Source: Lotus japonicus
Taxonomy: Eukaryota > Streptophyta > Magnoliopsida > Fabales > Fabaceae
Direction of reading: 5' to 3'
Assembly: GCF_012489685.1 (NCBI RefSeq)
Contig: NC_080045.1
Location: 9,821,648 to 9,885,647, forward strand
DNA length: 64,000 nt
Below are positions 44,482 to 55,085 of this stretch, one piece after another. Below the pieces are notes generated by a model. That model was given only the letters and a program-made list of their open reading frames with translations, made no database searches and had not been told where the DNA came from. The stretch's first letter is position 1. The number at the start of each line of letters is the position of its first letter. The position numbers and the translations under genes are program-made.

Positions 44482-45684
44482 TGTAAGATCAAGTTTTGAT
44501 CTAGTAGTATAACTCTATGTTTTGATGATTACATGTTAACTATTGTGTATGAACAATTATGGTACTCTAACGTTGTTTTCTGAGTGTTTTAATGACAGGC
44601 TATGACTCTGATCTAATTACACATAAATCAGAAGCACTATGCTCAAAGAGTAACCTCCGCAACGCTTTCGCACTCACTATGTTCAATCTGAACAATAGAT
44701 TAAGCTTCAGAAGATCTGAAGATAGTAAAGCTCTGATATGGATTCAGTTCACTTGAAGTTCTGAAGACCAGAAGCTCCGAAGGATCAGAAGCTCTGAAGG
44801 TCTAGAAGCTCTGAAGGTCCAGAAGCTGAGTAGTGAAGATTTTGAAGTCCAAGAGTAAGCTGGCTCTGAAGACCAAGTACTTCTCCTCTGAGTCCAGAAG
44901 CAGAAGGTACAAAGGTCAGAGGATCCAAGCTTCCCTCTGACTCTGATCACCAAGCTTCACAAGTTCCAACATGAAGCATCGCTCTGATCAGAAGTCAACT
45001 AGGATAAAGGTCATGTCACTATCCAAAGTACAAAAACAATTGTACCATTCTTGACGACCTTACCTAACTTATTCAGCCACAGCAGAACCTGGAAAACCCA
45101 GATCTGCCATCCAACGGTAGCATTCCATGCAAACTTCCAAACCTTAATCCTTGGAGTATATAAAGAGGTTAAAGATGAAAGATGCCACCTAAGAAAGCTC
45201 ACGCGATATTCAAATATTTCTCTTAAGCAATCTTTCTTCACATTGTACTTATTGCGTTTACTATTAGCTTTCTGAGAAGCATTTCTTTGTAAACCCAAAC
45301 TTTCAAACAGTTGTTTGTTTTTCCTTAAGGAGACCAAGGTTGTTCGGATCCTTGAGAAGACTAAGAGAGTGAATCTTAGTGATAGCTAAGTCATTGTATT
45401 GTTAGTCACTTTGCAGGTTGCAAGTGCAGTTGTAACAAACTCTGATTTGTGGATTGCCTTCATTCTAAGAAGGAAGAAATCACCTTAACGGGTGGACTGG
45501 ATTAGCTTGATGGATTTATCAAGTGAACCAGGATAAAATCATTGGGTGCTTTCCTCAACTCTTATCTTAGCACTTTTATCCTTGGTGTTTGAAGAGATTT
45601 GTTAGAATCTCAAGTGGGAAAAAGTTTTAGATTGAAAACGCTATTCAAACCCCCCCCCCCTTTCTATCGTTTTTCATACCTTCA
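44482..45684 (+). repeat. E2 5' LTR
   Basis: 1203 bp, TGTAAG...CTTCA, with a short tandem array of GAAGCTCTGAAGGTCCA type (about 44745-44830) and a run of 13 C near the end. Confidence 0.92.
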
Positions 45685-45759
45685 ATTGGTATCAGAGCGC
45701 AAGTTATGATTACCACACCTAACAGTGTTCAGTGATCCGGGCCGGTGTGAAAAACTGAG

Positions 45760-47652
45760 ATGGCTGCAACCATTGAAGCGAAAAAAGATGTCTACAGTGC
45801 AAAGCCTCCTATGTTCGATGGTCAAAGGTTTGAGTACTGGAAAGACAGGATCGAAAGGTTTTTTTTGGGCTTTGATGCAGATCTCTGGGATATTATAGTG
45901 GATGGCTACGAGCGTCCAGTTGATGGTGATGGCAAGAAGATCTCCAGAACAGAGATGACTGCAGAGTAGAAGAAGCTTTACTCACTGCATCATAAAGCTA
46001 GAACTATTCTTCTCAGTGCTATTTCTTATGAAGAATACCAAAAGATTACAGATCGTGAGTATGCTAAGGGTATCTTTGATTCCTTGAACATGACTCATGA
46101 AGGAAACAAGAAGGTGAAAGAGTCAAAGGCGTTGTCCTTGATCAGGAAGTATGAATCCTTCCAAATGGAATCCAGTGAGTCCATTGAGGATATGTACTCC
46201 AGATTTCAGTTACTCATTGCTGGAATTAGACCCCTCAACAAAAGTTACACAACTGTTGATCATGTCATGAGGATTCTTAGAGGTATTCCTGAAAGTTGGA
46301 TGTCTTTGATAACTTCCTTGGAGCTCGCAAGAGATGTTGAGCAGATGAGTTTGGAAGAACTCATAAGCATACTGAAGTGTCATGAACTGAAGCGTGTTGA
46401 ACATCAGGATCAGAAGAAGAAGTCTATAGCCTTGAAATCCAAATCTGAAAAGGCTAAAGCTCTCCAAGCTGAAGAAGAAGAATATGAAGAAAACTCTGGA
46501 GATTCTGATGAAGATGAGCTAACCTTGATCTCCAGAAAACTCAACCGCATCTGGAAGCACAGGCAGAGTAAGTACAAAGGCTCTGGAAACACTAAAGGAA
46601 AGAATGAATCCTCTTCTGGTCAGAAGAAGTCTTCATCAAAGGAAGTCACATGCTTTGAATGCAAGGAATCAGGGCACTACAAGAGTGATTGTCCTAAGTT
46701 GAAAAAGGACAAGAAGCCAAAGAAGCATTTAAAAGCTAAGAAAGGTCTCATGGTGAGTTTTGATGAATCAGAGTCAGAGGATATTGACTCTGATGGAGAG
46801 GTTGTTGAAGGACTCATGGCTATTGTCAAGAACAAGGAAGCAGAGTCAAAAGAAGCAACTAACTCTGAATCTACATCAGAGGAAGATCCAGACTCTGACG
46901 ATGAAAATGAGGTATTCGCTTCTTTCTCAACCTCTGAACTTAAATGTGCTTTGTCTGATATCATGGATAAATATAACTCTCTCCTGACTAAGCATAAAAA
47001 GTTGAAAAATGATTTCTCTGCTGTTTCTAAGACTTCTGCTGAACATGATAAAATTATTTCTGAGTTAAAAGAGAATAATCATGCTTTAGTAAACTCTAAC
47101 TCTGTGCTTAAAAACCATATTATTAAGTTAGAAGAAGTTGTTGCTTGTGATGCCTCTGATATTAAAAATGAATCCAAATATGAAAAATCTTTTCAAAGAT
47201 TCCTAGCTAAAAGCGTAGACAGAAGCTTGATGGCTTCAATGATCTATGGCGTAAGCAGAAATGGAATGTGTGGCATTGGCTATTCTAGACCCAGTAGAAA
47301 TGAGCCTCCTATGTCTAAGGCTTAACCTCTGTATGAACATTTTGTACCCTCTGGTACTATATTGCCTGAACCATTGCCTGCTAAAGTTGCTAACCCCCCT
47401 CTTAAAAAGGGAACTCTCTCTATGCTTAAATGTCATGCTCGAATTCCTTTACATTATCATGTTGAGAAACCCAAGGTTGTCAGAACCTCTGGGGTAACTA
47501 ACAAGAAAGGACCCAGAAAATGGGTACCTAAGGATATCTATGTTGCAGATATCTTCGATCGCTCCACTGAAACACCAATCATGGAATCTGGACAGTGGAT
47601 TCTCGCGTCACATGACAGGAGAAAGGCGTATGTTCCAAGAGCTAAAACTTAA
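45760..47652 (+). pseudogene. E2 gag, with two nonsense codons
   Basis: ATG 45760; copia gag core as in E1 (FDGQRFEYWKDRI, ILRGIPESW). A TAG at 45967 splits the N-terminal 69 codons from the rest, and a TAA at 47323 cuts the C-terminal part. Zinc knuckle CFECKESGHYKSDC at about 46650-46695. The last part (47362-47652), VPKDIYVADIFDRS and on, overlaps the protease in another frame. Confidence 0.85.
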
Positions 47653-50544
47653 GCCTGGAGGCGAAGTTGGCTTTGGTGGCAATGAGAAGGGTAAAATTGT
47701 TGGCTCTGGTACTATTGGTGTTGATAATAGTCCATGCATTGATAATGTTCTGTTGGTAGATGGCTTAAATCATAACTTATTGTCTATAAGTCAATTAGCT
47801 GACAAGGGTTATGATATTATCTTCAATCAAAAGTCTTGCAGGGCTGTAAGTCAGATCGATGGCTCTGTTCTGTTTAACAGCAAGAGGAGGAACAACACTT
47901 ATAAGATCATAAGATTTCTCAGCTGAGTAAGCTTGACCTTGTCAGGGGCTTACCCACTCTGAAGTTCTCTTCAAATGCTCTTTGTGAAGCATGTCAGAAA
48001 GGCAAATTTACAAAAGTCTCTTTCAAGGCAAAGAATGTTGTTTCCACCTCAAGGCAGTTGGAACTTCTGCATATCGACCTTTTTGGACCAGTGAAAACTG
48101 AGTCTATAGGTGGCAAGAGATATGGGATGGTCATTGTTGACGACTATAGCCGCTGGACATGGGTAAAATTTCTATCCCGCAAGGATGAGTCTCATTCTGT
48201 GTTCTCTACCTTTATTGCCCAAGTGCAAAACGAGAAGGCTTGCAGGATTATGCGTGTCAGAAGTGATCATGGTGGAGAGTTTGAGAATGACAAGTTTGAG
48301 AGTCTGTTTGATTCCTATGGAATTGCACATGATTTCTCTTGTCCTAGAACTCCTCAACAGAATGGTGTTGTTGAGAGGAATAATAGAACTCTTCAAGAGA
48401 TGGCTAGAACCATGCTTCAAGAAACTGACATGGCAAAGCACTTCTAGGCTGAGGCAGTAAACACAAAATGCTACATTCAGAACAGGATCTCTATCAGACC
48501 AATTCTGAATAAGACTCCTTATAAATTGTGAAAGAAAGTAAAGTCCAACATTTCTCACTTTCATCCTTTTGGTTGTGTTTGCTATGCTCTGAATACTAAG
48601 GATAGATTGCATAAGTTTGATTCTAAATATTCTAAATGTCTATTACTTGGTTACGCTGATCGTTCTAAAGGCTTTAGAATTTATAACACTGATGCTAAAA
48701 CTATTGAGGAATCTATTCATGTTAGATTTGATGATAAGCTTGACTCTAATCAGTCAAAGCTAGTTGAAAAGTTTGCAGATATGAGTATAAATGTTTCTGA
48801 TAAAGGCAAAGCTCCAGAGGAAGCTGAGCTAGAGGAAGACTCTCCAGAGGAAGTTGGTCCCTCTGATTCACAGCCTTAGAAGAAGAGCAGAATTGTTGCC
48901 TCCCACCCTAAGGAGTTGATTCTGGGAAACAAAGATGAACCAGTCAGAACCAGATCAGCATTCAGACCCTCTGAAGAGACTCTGCTTAGTCTGAAAGGAC
49001 TGGTATCCTTAATTGAACCAAAGTCAATTGATGAAGCTCTTCAAGACAAAGACTGGATTCTGGCAATGGAAGAAGAATTGAATCAATTCTCCAAGAATGA
49101 TGTTCGGAACCTTGTCAAGAAACCTCAAGGTGCTCACATCATTGGAACCAAATGGGTTTTCTGAAACAAGCTGAATGAAAAATGAGATGTAGTCAGAAAC
49201 AAAGCAAGGCTAGTTGCTCAAGGCTACAGTCAGCAAGAAGGAATAGATTATACTAAAACATTTGCTCGAGTAGCAAGATTGGAAGCTATCAGACTGCTGA
49301 TCTCATTCTCAGTGAATCACAACATAATTCTTCATTAGATGGATGTTAAGAGTGTCTTCCTGAATGGATACATCTCAGAGGAAGTGTATGTGCACCAATC
49401 TCCTGGTTTTGAAGATGAGAAGAACCTTGACCATGTTTTCAAATTGAAGAAATCTCTCTATGGTCTGAAGCAAGCTCCGAGAGCATGGTATGAGAGACTT
49501 AGCTCATTCCTTCTGGATAATGAGTTTGTAAGGGGAAAAGTAGATACAACTCTCTTTTGCAAAACTTACAAAGATGATATCTTAATTGTGCAAATTTATG
49601 TTGATGATATTATATTTGGATCTGTTAATCCATCTCTTTGCAAGGAATTTTCTGAGATGATGCAGGATGAATTTGAAATGAGTATGATGGGAGAACTCAA
49701 GTACTTTCTGGGAATACAAGTTGATCAAAAACCAGAAGCAACTTACATCCATCAGAGCAAGTAAACAAAGGAACTTCTAAAGAAGTTCAATATGACAGAA
49801 TCAACGATTGCTAAGACTCCTATGCATCCTACATGCATTCTGGAGAAAGAAGATGCCAGTGGAAAAGTATGTCAGAAGCTCTATCGTGGTATGATAGGTT
49901 CACTTCTATTCTTAACTGCATCTAGGCCAGATATTCTGTTTAGTGTACATTTATGTGCTCGTTTCCAATCAGATCCAAGAGAAACTCACTTAACTGCTGT
50001 TAAGAGAATTCTCAGATATCTGAAAGGTACCACTAATCTTGGCTTGATGTATAAGAAAACATCAGAGTATAAGCTTTCAGGTTACTGTGATGCTGATTAT
50101 GCTGGAGATAGAACTGAAAGGAAGAGTACTTATGGAAATTGTCAATTTCTGGGAAGTAACCTAGTCTCACGGGCAAGCAAGAGGCAGTCTACTATTGCAT
50201 TATCCACTGCAGAGGCAGAATATATCTCAGCAGCTATTTGCAGCACTCAGATGCTCTGGATGAAACATCAGCTAGAGGATTATCAAATCCTTGAGAGCAA
50301 TATTCCAATTTACTGTGATAATACTGCTGCAATCTCACTCAGTAAGAATCCAATCTTACACTCAAGGGCAAAACACATTGAGGTAAAGTATCACTTTATT
50401 AGAGATTATGTTCAAAAGGGCGTACTTCTTCTGAAGTTTGTTGATACTGACCATCAATGGACAGATATCTTTACAAAGCCCTTAGCAGAGGATAGATTTA
50501 ATTTTATACTGAAAAATCTGAATATGGACTTTTGTCCAGTATGA
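47540..50544 (+). pseudogene. E2 pol (protease, integrase, RT, RNase H), multiple stops and a small deletion
   Basis: Protease WNLDSGFSRHMTGE at about 47585, pre-integrase zinc region partly deleted near 47920, integrase core with HIDLFGP and VDDYSRWTW (48058-48447), RT with YVDDIIFG at about 49600, RNase H with CDADYAGDRTERKS at about 50088. In-frame stops at about 48446, 48529, 48871, 49162, 49183, 49338 and 49762; most look like TGG to TAG/TGA or CAG to TAG changes, i.e. C-to-T or G-to-A. Not functional. Confidence 0.88.
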
Positions 50545-50971
50545 AGATGGATCAAAACCTCTGACTATGATGCTTCCTCATCAGAAGATGTGTAGTTCAG
50601 AAGGCAACCTTGTCAGATGCTAAGTACCCATTGGTGCTTACTCTGAGACAGGACAGTAAACGTGTGTCAGTTTATTCTGATGCCTCGTTCCTTGTGCCCT
50701 TCGGATAATCTGTTGTAATGAGTGTAGATGTGCTTATTCTCCACCGTGTGTTTTGTGTATTAACTGTTCATAATGATGTCTTTAATTTTTAGCCGTTGAT
50801 TTTACTTTTGTTTTACAATCAACAACGGTTACTTTCTAAAAGCCACTACGCACACACAATCTCTATCACTCTTGGTTTTCGCTTCTCTCTCCTGTTTGCA
50901 AAAACCCTTATCTTCTTCGATTCTCTCTCTCTCGTTCATCCTTCCTCTACCCAATCCTCCAACCTTCAACT
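50545..50971 (+). other. E2 spacer between pol and the third ORF
   Basis: Non-coding; a pyrimidine-rich stretch at 50870-50960 just before ATG 50972. Confidence 0.5.
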
Positions 50972-51625
50972 ATGGTGAGATTTGAAAGAGCTGATTCCGG
51001 TGAAAGGGCTGATTCCGCCGATGGAAGAGTGTTCCCAAGGATGGTAGTGGGTCTTCCAACCGGTCAAGTAGGTCCAGTTCTTCGTTCCAGATCGACAGAG
51101 GCTTCTCAAGCACAAAATCAAGATGCTGAGGATGTTGTTCCTTTATCTCAAAGGAGTTGTGCAGTTACATGTGTTTTCCCTCCAGAAGAACTTCAAGTTC
51201 TTGCTGAATGGCGTTTCGACCTCGACAACATTGCTGCTAATGGGGTCGATCTTCGTCCTGAAGTACAGGCTCAAGGCTGGGAAAGATATTTCAACAGACT
51301 ACATGGTCCAGTCTATGACAAGTTGGTGAAGGAATTCTGGAAGCATGCTGATTGCAATGAGTATCAGGTTGTGTCCTTTGTTCTGGGTAAAATGATCATC
51401 ATCTCAGAGAAGTCTTTTGTAAGGCTTCTGGGTGCAGATACAAGTACTGGCTACAGTTTTCAGTTGCAGGAATCAAAAGTCAGATACAAGTGCAGTCTTA
51501 GTCGCTTGTCTTTTGGCAGAATTATCCAGCTCCCGCTGGAAGAGATCTTGAAGCTCCTCTACAAATGCAAGGAAGCCTCTGAGGAACGTTCCACTCTTTC
51601 ATTTAATCTTCTGCATACGCATTAA
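50972..51625 (+). CDS. E2 third ORF, C-terminally truncated (plant-transposon-associated domain)
   Basis: 217 codons in the env-like position of SIRE-type copia elements. After a low-complexity start it has GWERYFNRLHGPVYDKLVKEF and SEKSFVRLLGA, matching in layout the domain of the E3 third ORF (WETVYTMAQREVYVPLVKEF) and of the so-called putative plant transposon proteins. It ends early compared with the 790 aa of E3, so the tail has been lost. No membrane segment is visible, so calling it an envelope protein is not supported. Confidence 0.65.
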   Translation: MVRFERADSGERADSADGRVFPRMVVGLPTGQVGPVLRSRSTEASQAQNQDAEDVVPLSQRSCAVTCVFPPEELQVLAEWRFDLDNIAANGVDLRPEVQAQGWERYFNRLHGPVYDKLVKEFWKHADCNEYQVVSFVLGKMIIISEKSFVRLLGADTSTGYSFQLQESKVRYKCSLSRLSFGRIIQLPLEEILKLLYKCKEASEERSTLSFNLLHTH

Positions 51626-52245
51626 TTAAATACGTTTTCTTTAATCCTTTTATTTATTTTCTCCATCTTTTTAAACTTAGACCTTCTCTAAGGGGGAGTA
51701 CCTTGTACTTCAAGCTAAGTTTTTCACACCCCATGCTTTTTGCTTATGACAAAAAGGGGGAGTATACAACCAGTTTTTGATGTGTAAGCTGTGTTAGTGT
51801 GATTTCTTTTTCTTTTGGAGAATTTAAGAGTTCCACTCTTTATGACCATAGATCTGTCCGTGGGCATTTGCAAGGAATACATTTTCACTTCTTCTGAAGT
51901 GATCATATGCTAAATCGGTTGACTCTGATACTTTTACCTTGCTCTTGACTCTGAATATTTATGCGCTGTGATATTCACATAATTATCTATGTCATAAATT
52001 CTCACTCTGAACTCTCTTATTATTTAGCTCAGAATCTAGATATGACTAATGTTTTCATTAAGTCTTAGATTCAGGGGGAGCTAAGCTCAGAATCAAGCTG
52101 TGACTTGGATTCAGAATGAGCAACATAAACCATTCACCTCATGATAAGTTTATCTCTATTCTCTAAACTCTGAGTGAATTCAGTTTATTGTTTAAGAATT
52201 GTTCATCAATATACTTGGTTTTGTCATCATCAAAAAGGGGGAGAT
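51626..52245 (+). other. E2 3' region with repeated GGGGGAG motifs
   Basis: GGGGGAG occurs at about 51693, 51766, 52075 and 52238, the last being the real polypurine tract. Parts of this region (51674-52000) are also found inside the TRIM. Confidence 0.65.
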
Positions 52246-53297
52246 TGTAAGATCAAGTTTTGATCTAGTAGTACAACTCTATGTTTTGATGATTACATGT
52301 TAACTATTGTGTATGAACAATTATGATACTCTAACGTTGTTTTCTGAGTGTTTTAATGACAGGCTATGACTCTGATCTAATTACACATAAATCAGAAGCA
52401 CTATGCTCAAAGAGTAACCTCCGCAACGCTTTCGCACTCACAATGTTCAATTTGAACAGTAGATTAAGCTTCAGAAGATCTGAAGATAGTAAAGCTCTGA
52501 TATGGATTCAGTTCACTTGAAGTTCTGAAGACCAGAAGCTCTGAAGGATCAGAAGCTTTGAAGGATCAGAAGCTCTGAAGGTCCAGAAGCTCTGAAGGTC
52601 CAAAAGCTCTGAAGGTCCAGAAGCTGAGTAGTGAAGATTCTGAAGTCCAAGAGTAAGCTGGCTCTGAAGACCAAGTACTTCTCCTCTGAGTCAAGAAGTA
52701 GAAGGTACAAAGGTCAGAGGATCCAAACTTCCCTCTGACTCTAATCACCAAGCTTCACAAGTTCCAACATGAAGCATCGCTCTGATCAGAAGTCAACTAG
52801 GATAAAGGTCATGTCACTATCCAAAGTACAAAAGCAATTGTACCGTTCCTGACGATCTTACCTAACTTATTCAGCCACAGCAGAACCTGGAAAACCCAGA
52901 TATGCCCTCCAACAGTAGCATTCCATGCAAACTTCCAAACCTTAATCCTTGGAGTACATAAAGAGGCTGAAGATGAAAGATGCCGCCTAAGAAAGCTCAC
53001 GCGATATTCAAATATTTCTCTTAAGCAATCTTTCTTCACATTGTACCTATTGTGTTTACTATTAGCTTTCTGAGAAGCATTTCTTTGTAAACCCAAACTT
53101 TCAAACAGTTGTTTGTTTTTCTTTAAGGAGACCAAGGTTGGTCGGATCCTTGAGAAGACTAAGAGAGTGAATCTTAGTGATAGCTAAGTCATTGTATTGT
53201 TAGTCACTTTGCAGGTTGCAAGTGCAGTTGTAACAAACTCTGATTAGTGGATTGCCTTCATTCTAAGAAGGAATAAATCACCTTAATGGGTGGACTT
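52246..53297 (+). repeat. E2 3' LTR, truncated by E3 insertion
   Basis: Matches the 5' LTR with a longer tandem array (about 52500-52620). It stops in GGGTGGACTT, where the 5' LTR continues GGATTAGCTTG. Confidence 0.9.
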
Positions 53298-54671
53298 TGA
53301 TATGTAAATAAGTAACACAAGAAAGGGGGGTTTGAATTGTGTTCTTAAAAATTACTTGTTTAAACTTTAGTTTATGAAAAGAAGATAAGTTCTTAAGAAA
53401 ATTGTTCTGGTGACTTTTCAAAAACTGTTTAGTGCAGCGGAAGTAAGTAAATAAAGCAGAACGATCAGCACACAGGAATTTATACTGGTTCACCCTAAAC
53501 GATTGGGCTACGTCCAGTACTTGGCCACCACCAAGATTTTCACTAGCAAGTATCAAGGACTTCTCCAATACAAGTATTAGACATGACTTCTCCAAGTATT
53601 ATCACGGACTTCTCCAAGTATTGTACAGGACTCCTCCTAGTATTATCACGGACTTCTCCAAGTATTGTACAGGACTCCTCCTACAATCAACAAGATTGTT
53701 TGGCTCTACAGGAAATCTCTTCTCAAAAGAGTTGGTGTAGACAATTTATGGCACTGGAACTCTCAAGTGTTTTGGGTTCTGAAAAGACGTTGGAACACAC
53801 AGGAGTTCAGAATCTAAGAGAGAAGTAAGAGAAGAGGTTTGACTCTTTTAAGGGTTGGTATTCTCTCTTGATTTAGCAGAGGTATGAGATCGGATTTGAC
53901 TCTTAGGAAATCTGCTGTGAGCTTTTAATGCTTTGAAGAATGTTTTGATTAACTGCTCTGAGTTCTTTCTTTTCTTGCAATAAATTTTTCTCTTCTTGTC
54001 TTCAATCTTCAGATATGTCCTTTATATATGATCTTGCTAGTTGTGTAGCCGTTGAGACACAAAATCTGGCCGTTGTTTGTAGCCGTTGTGAGTGTCATCT
54101 AACCATTGATTCAAATCTCCGGTTGGTAGCTTCATTAAATGCATGCTGCTGTTCAAAGCTATCCTTTAGCCAAAAAGGTGTACTTTGTCAGCTAGTAGAT
54201 GGTGATAGCTTTGGGCTACTTTGCAGAAGAGAGACATTTTGGAAAATTGATGTTGACGTGTTGTCCTTTTTCCTCTTCATTGGTCATCGAGACTTCTCTC
54301 TTCAAAGGTAAATCAGTTTGCACGTGACCAGATTAGTTTCCTTCTGACTAAAGCATGGGGCAAATAGTTGAGATACAATTTTGACTTTCCCGCTCAAAGA
54401 CTTCTTCTGAAATTCTGAGGTATGACGTGGCATAGAACGATACAGAATAAGTGTCTTCCTAGTTTACTGGACGATGCGATCATATCTTGCGTAAACTTCT
54501 TTTTCCTTATAAGGCTTAGGCATATTCGTTGAAGCATGCGACCTTATAATATATATTTCCTGAAAAATGTCATTAACATCTGGAATTAGATTTTAGTAGA
54601 GAAAAGTATTTATAAAAATTGTTAGGATCAAAATAGGATTGAAACACGTTGTAACACGTTTGAACTTAACA
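53298..54671 (-). repeat. E3 3' LTR
   Basis: 1374 bp. Contains a short tandem of GACTTCTCCAAGTATT type (about 53565-53690) and a TATA-like stretch near 54020 (CCTTTATATATG on the plus strand). Confidence 0.92.
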
Positions 54672-55085
54672 ATCTCCCCCTTTTTGATAATGACAATTTT
54701 TATTGAAAAGGATAATGATCAAGAGTAAAAAGAATTTATGCTCCCCCTAAATTGGGTAAGATAAATGTTAAAAACAACTTATTCAAAACATATTACTCCC
54801 CCTGAGTTGTATACTCCCCCTGAGTTGTATAAAACTTTGGTGTTAGGTTAAGGAACTTGATCTTAACTTTTCCATAACTCCTAATTCCTATTTTCTCCCC
54901 CTTTGGCATTATTAAAAAGAAAGGGAAAAGAATGTAGTAGAAAAGTATAATATGCATAGTAAACATGGCAAACGTTAGTTATAAAACGATAAGCATGATG
55001 GAACGATAAAAATATGCATAATCAGTGAACAATTGTCTGAAAACATAAAAGTAAACGCGAATTGTTCAGGATAGAGAGTTGGCCA
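54672..55085 (-). other. E3 3' region with repeated GGGGGAG motifs
   Basis: Five CTCCCCC (plus strand) at about 54675, 54741, 54796, 54812 and 54895; two are in a direct 17-base repeat ACTCCCCCTGAGTTGTAT. Otherwise non-coding. Confidence 0.7.

Larger units (their letters stand above)
44482..53297 (+). mobile_element. Copia-type LTR retrotransposon E2 (SIRE-like layout), decayed, 3' LTR cut by E3
   Basis: The 5' LTR is 44482-45684; PBS TGGTATCAGAGC follows after two bases. Gag, protease, integrase, RT and RNase H regions are all recognisable, then a third reading frame, a polypurine tract AAAAAGGGGGAGA and a 3' LTR from 52246 that stops at 53297 where E3 begins. The remaining 150 or so bases of this LTR are not found before the end of the window. 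Many stop codons make it non-autonomous. Confidence 0.9.

Noticed and set aside
54015..54311. 98-aa ORF in both LTRs of E3 (also 63027-63323)
   Set aside because: Open by chance in the LTR on the strand opposite to the element; near-identity between LTRs only reflects their young age.
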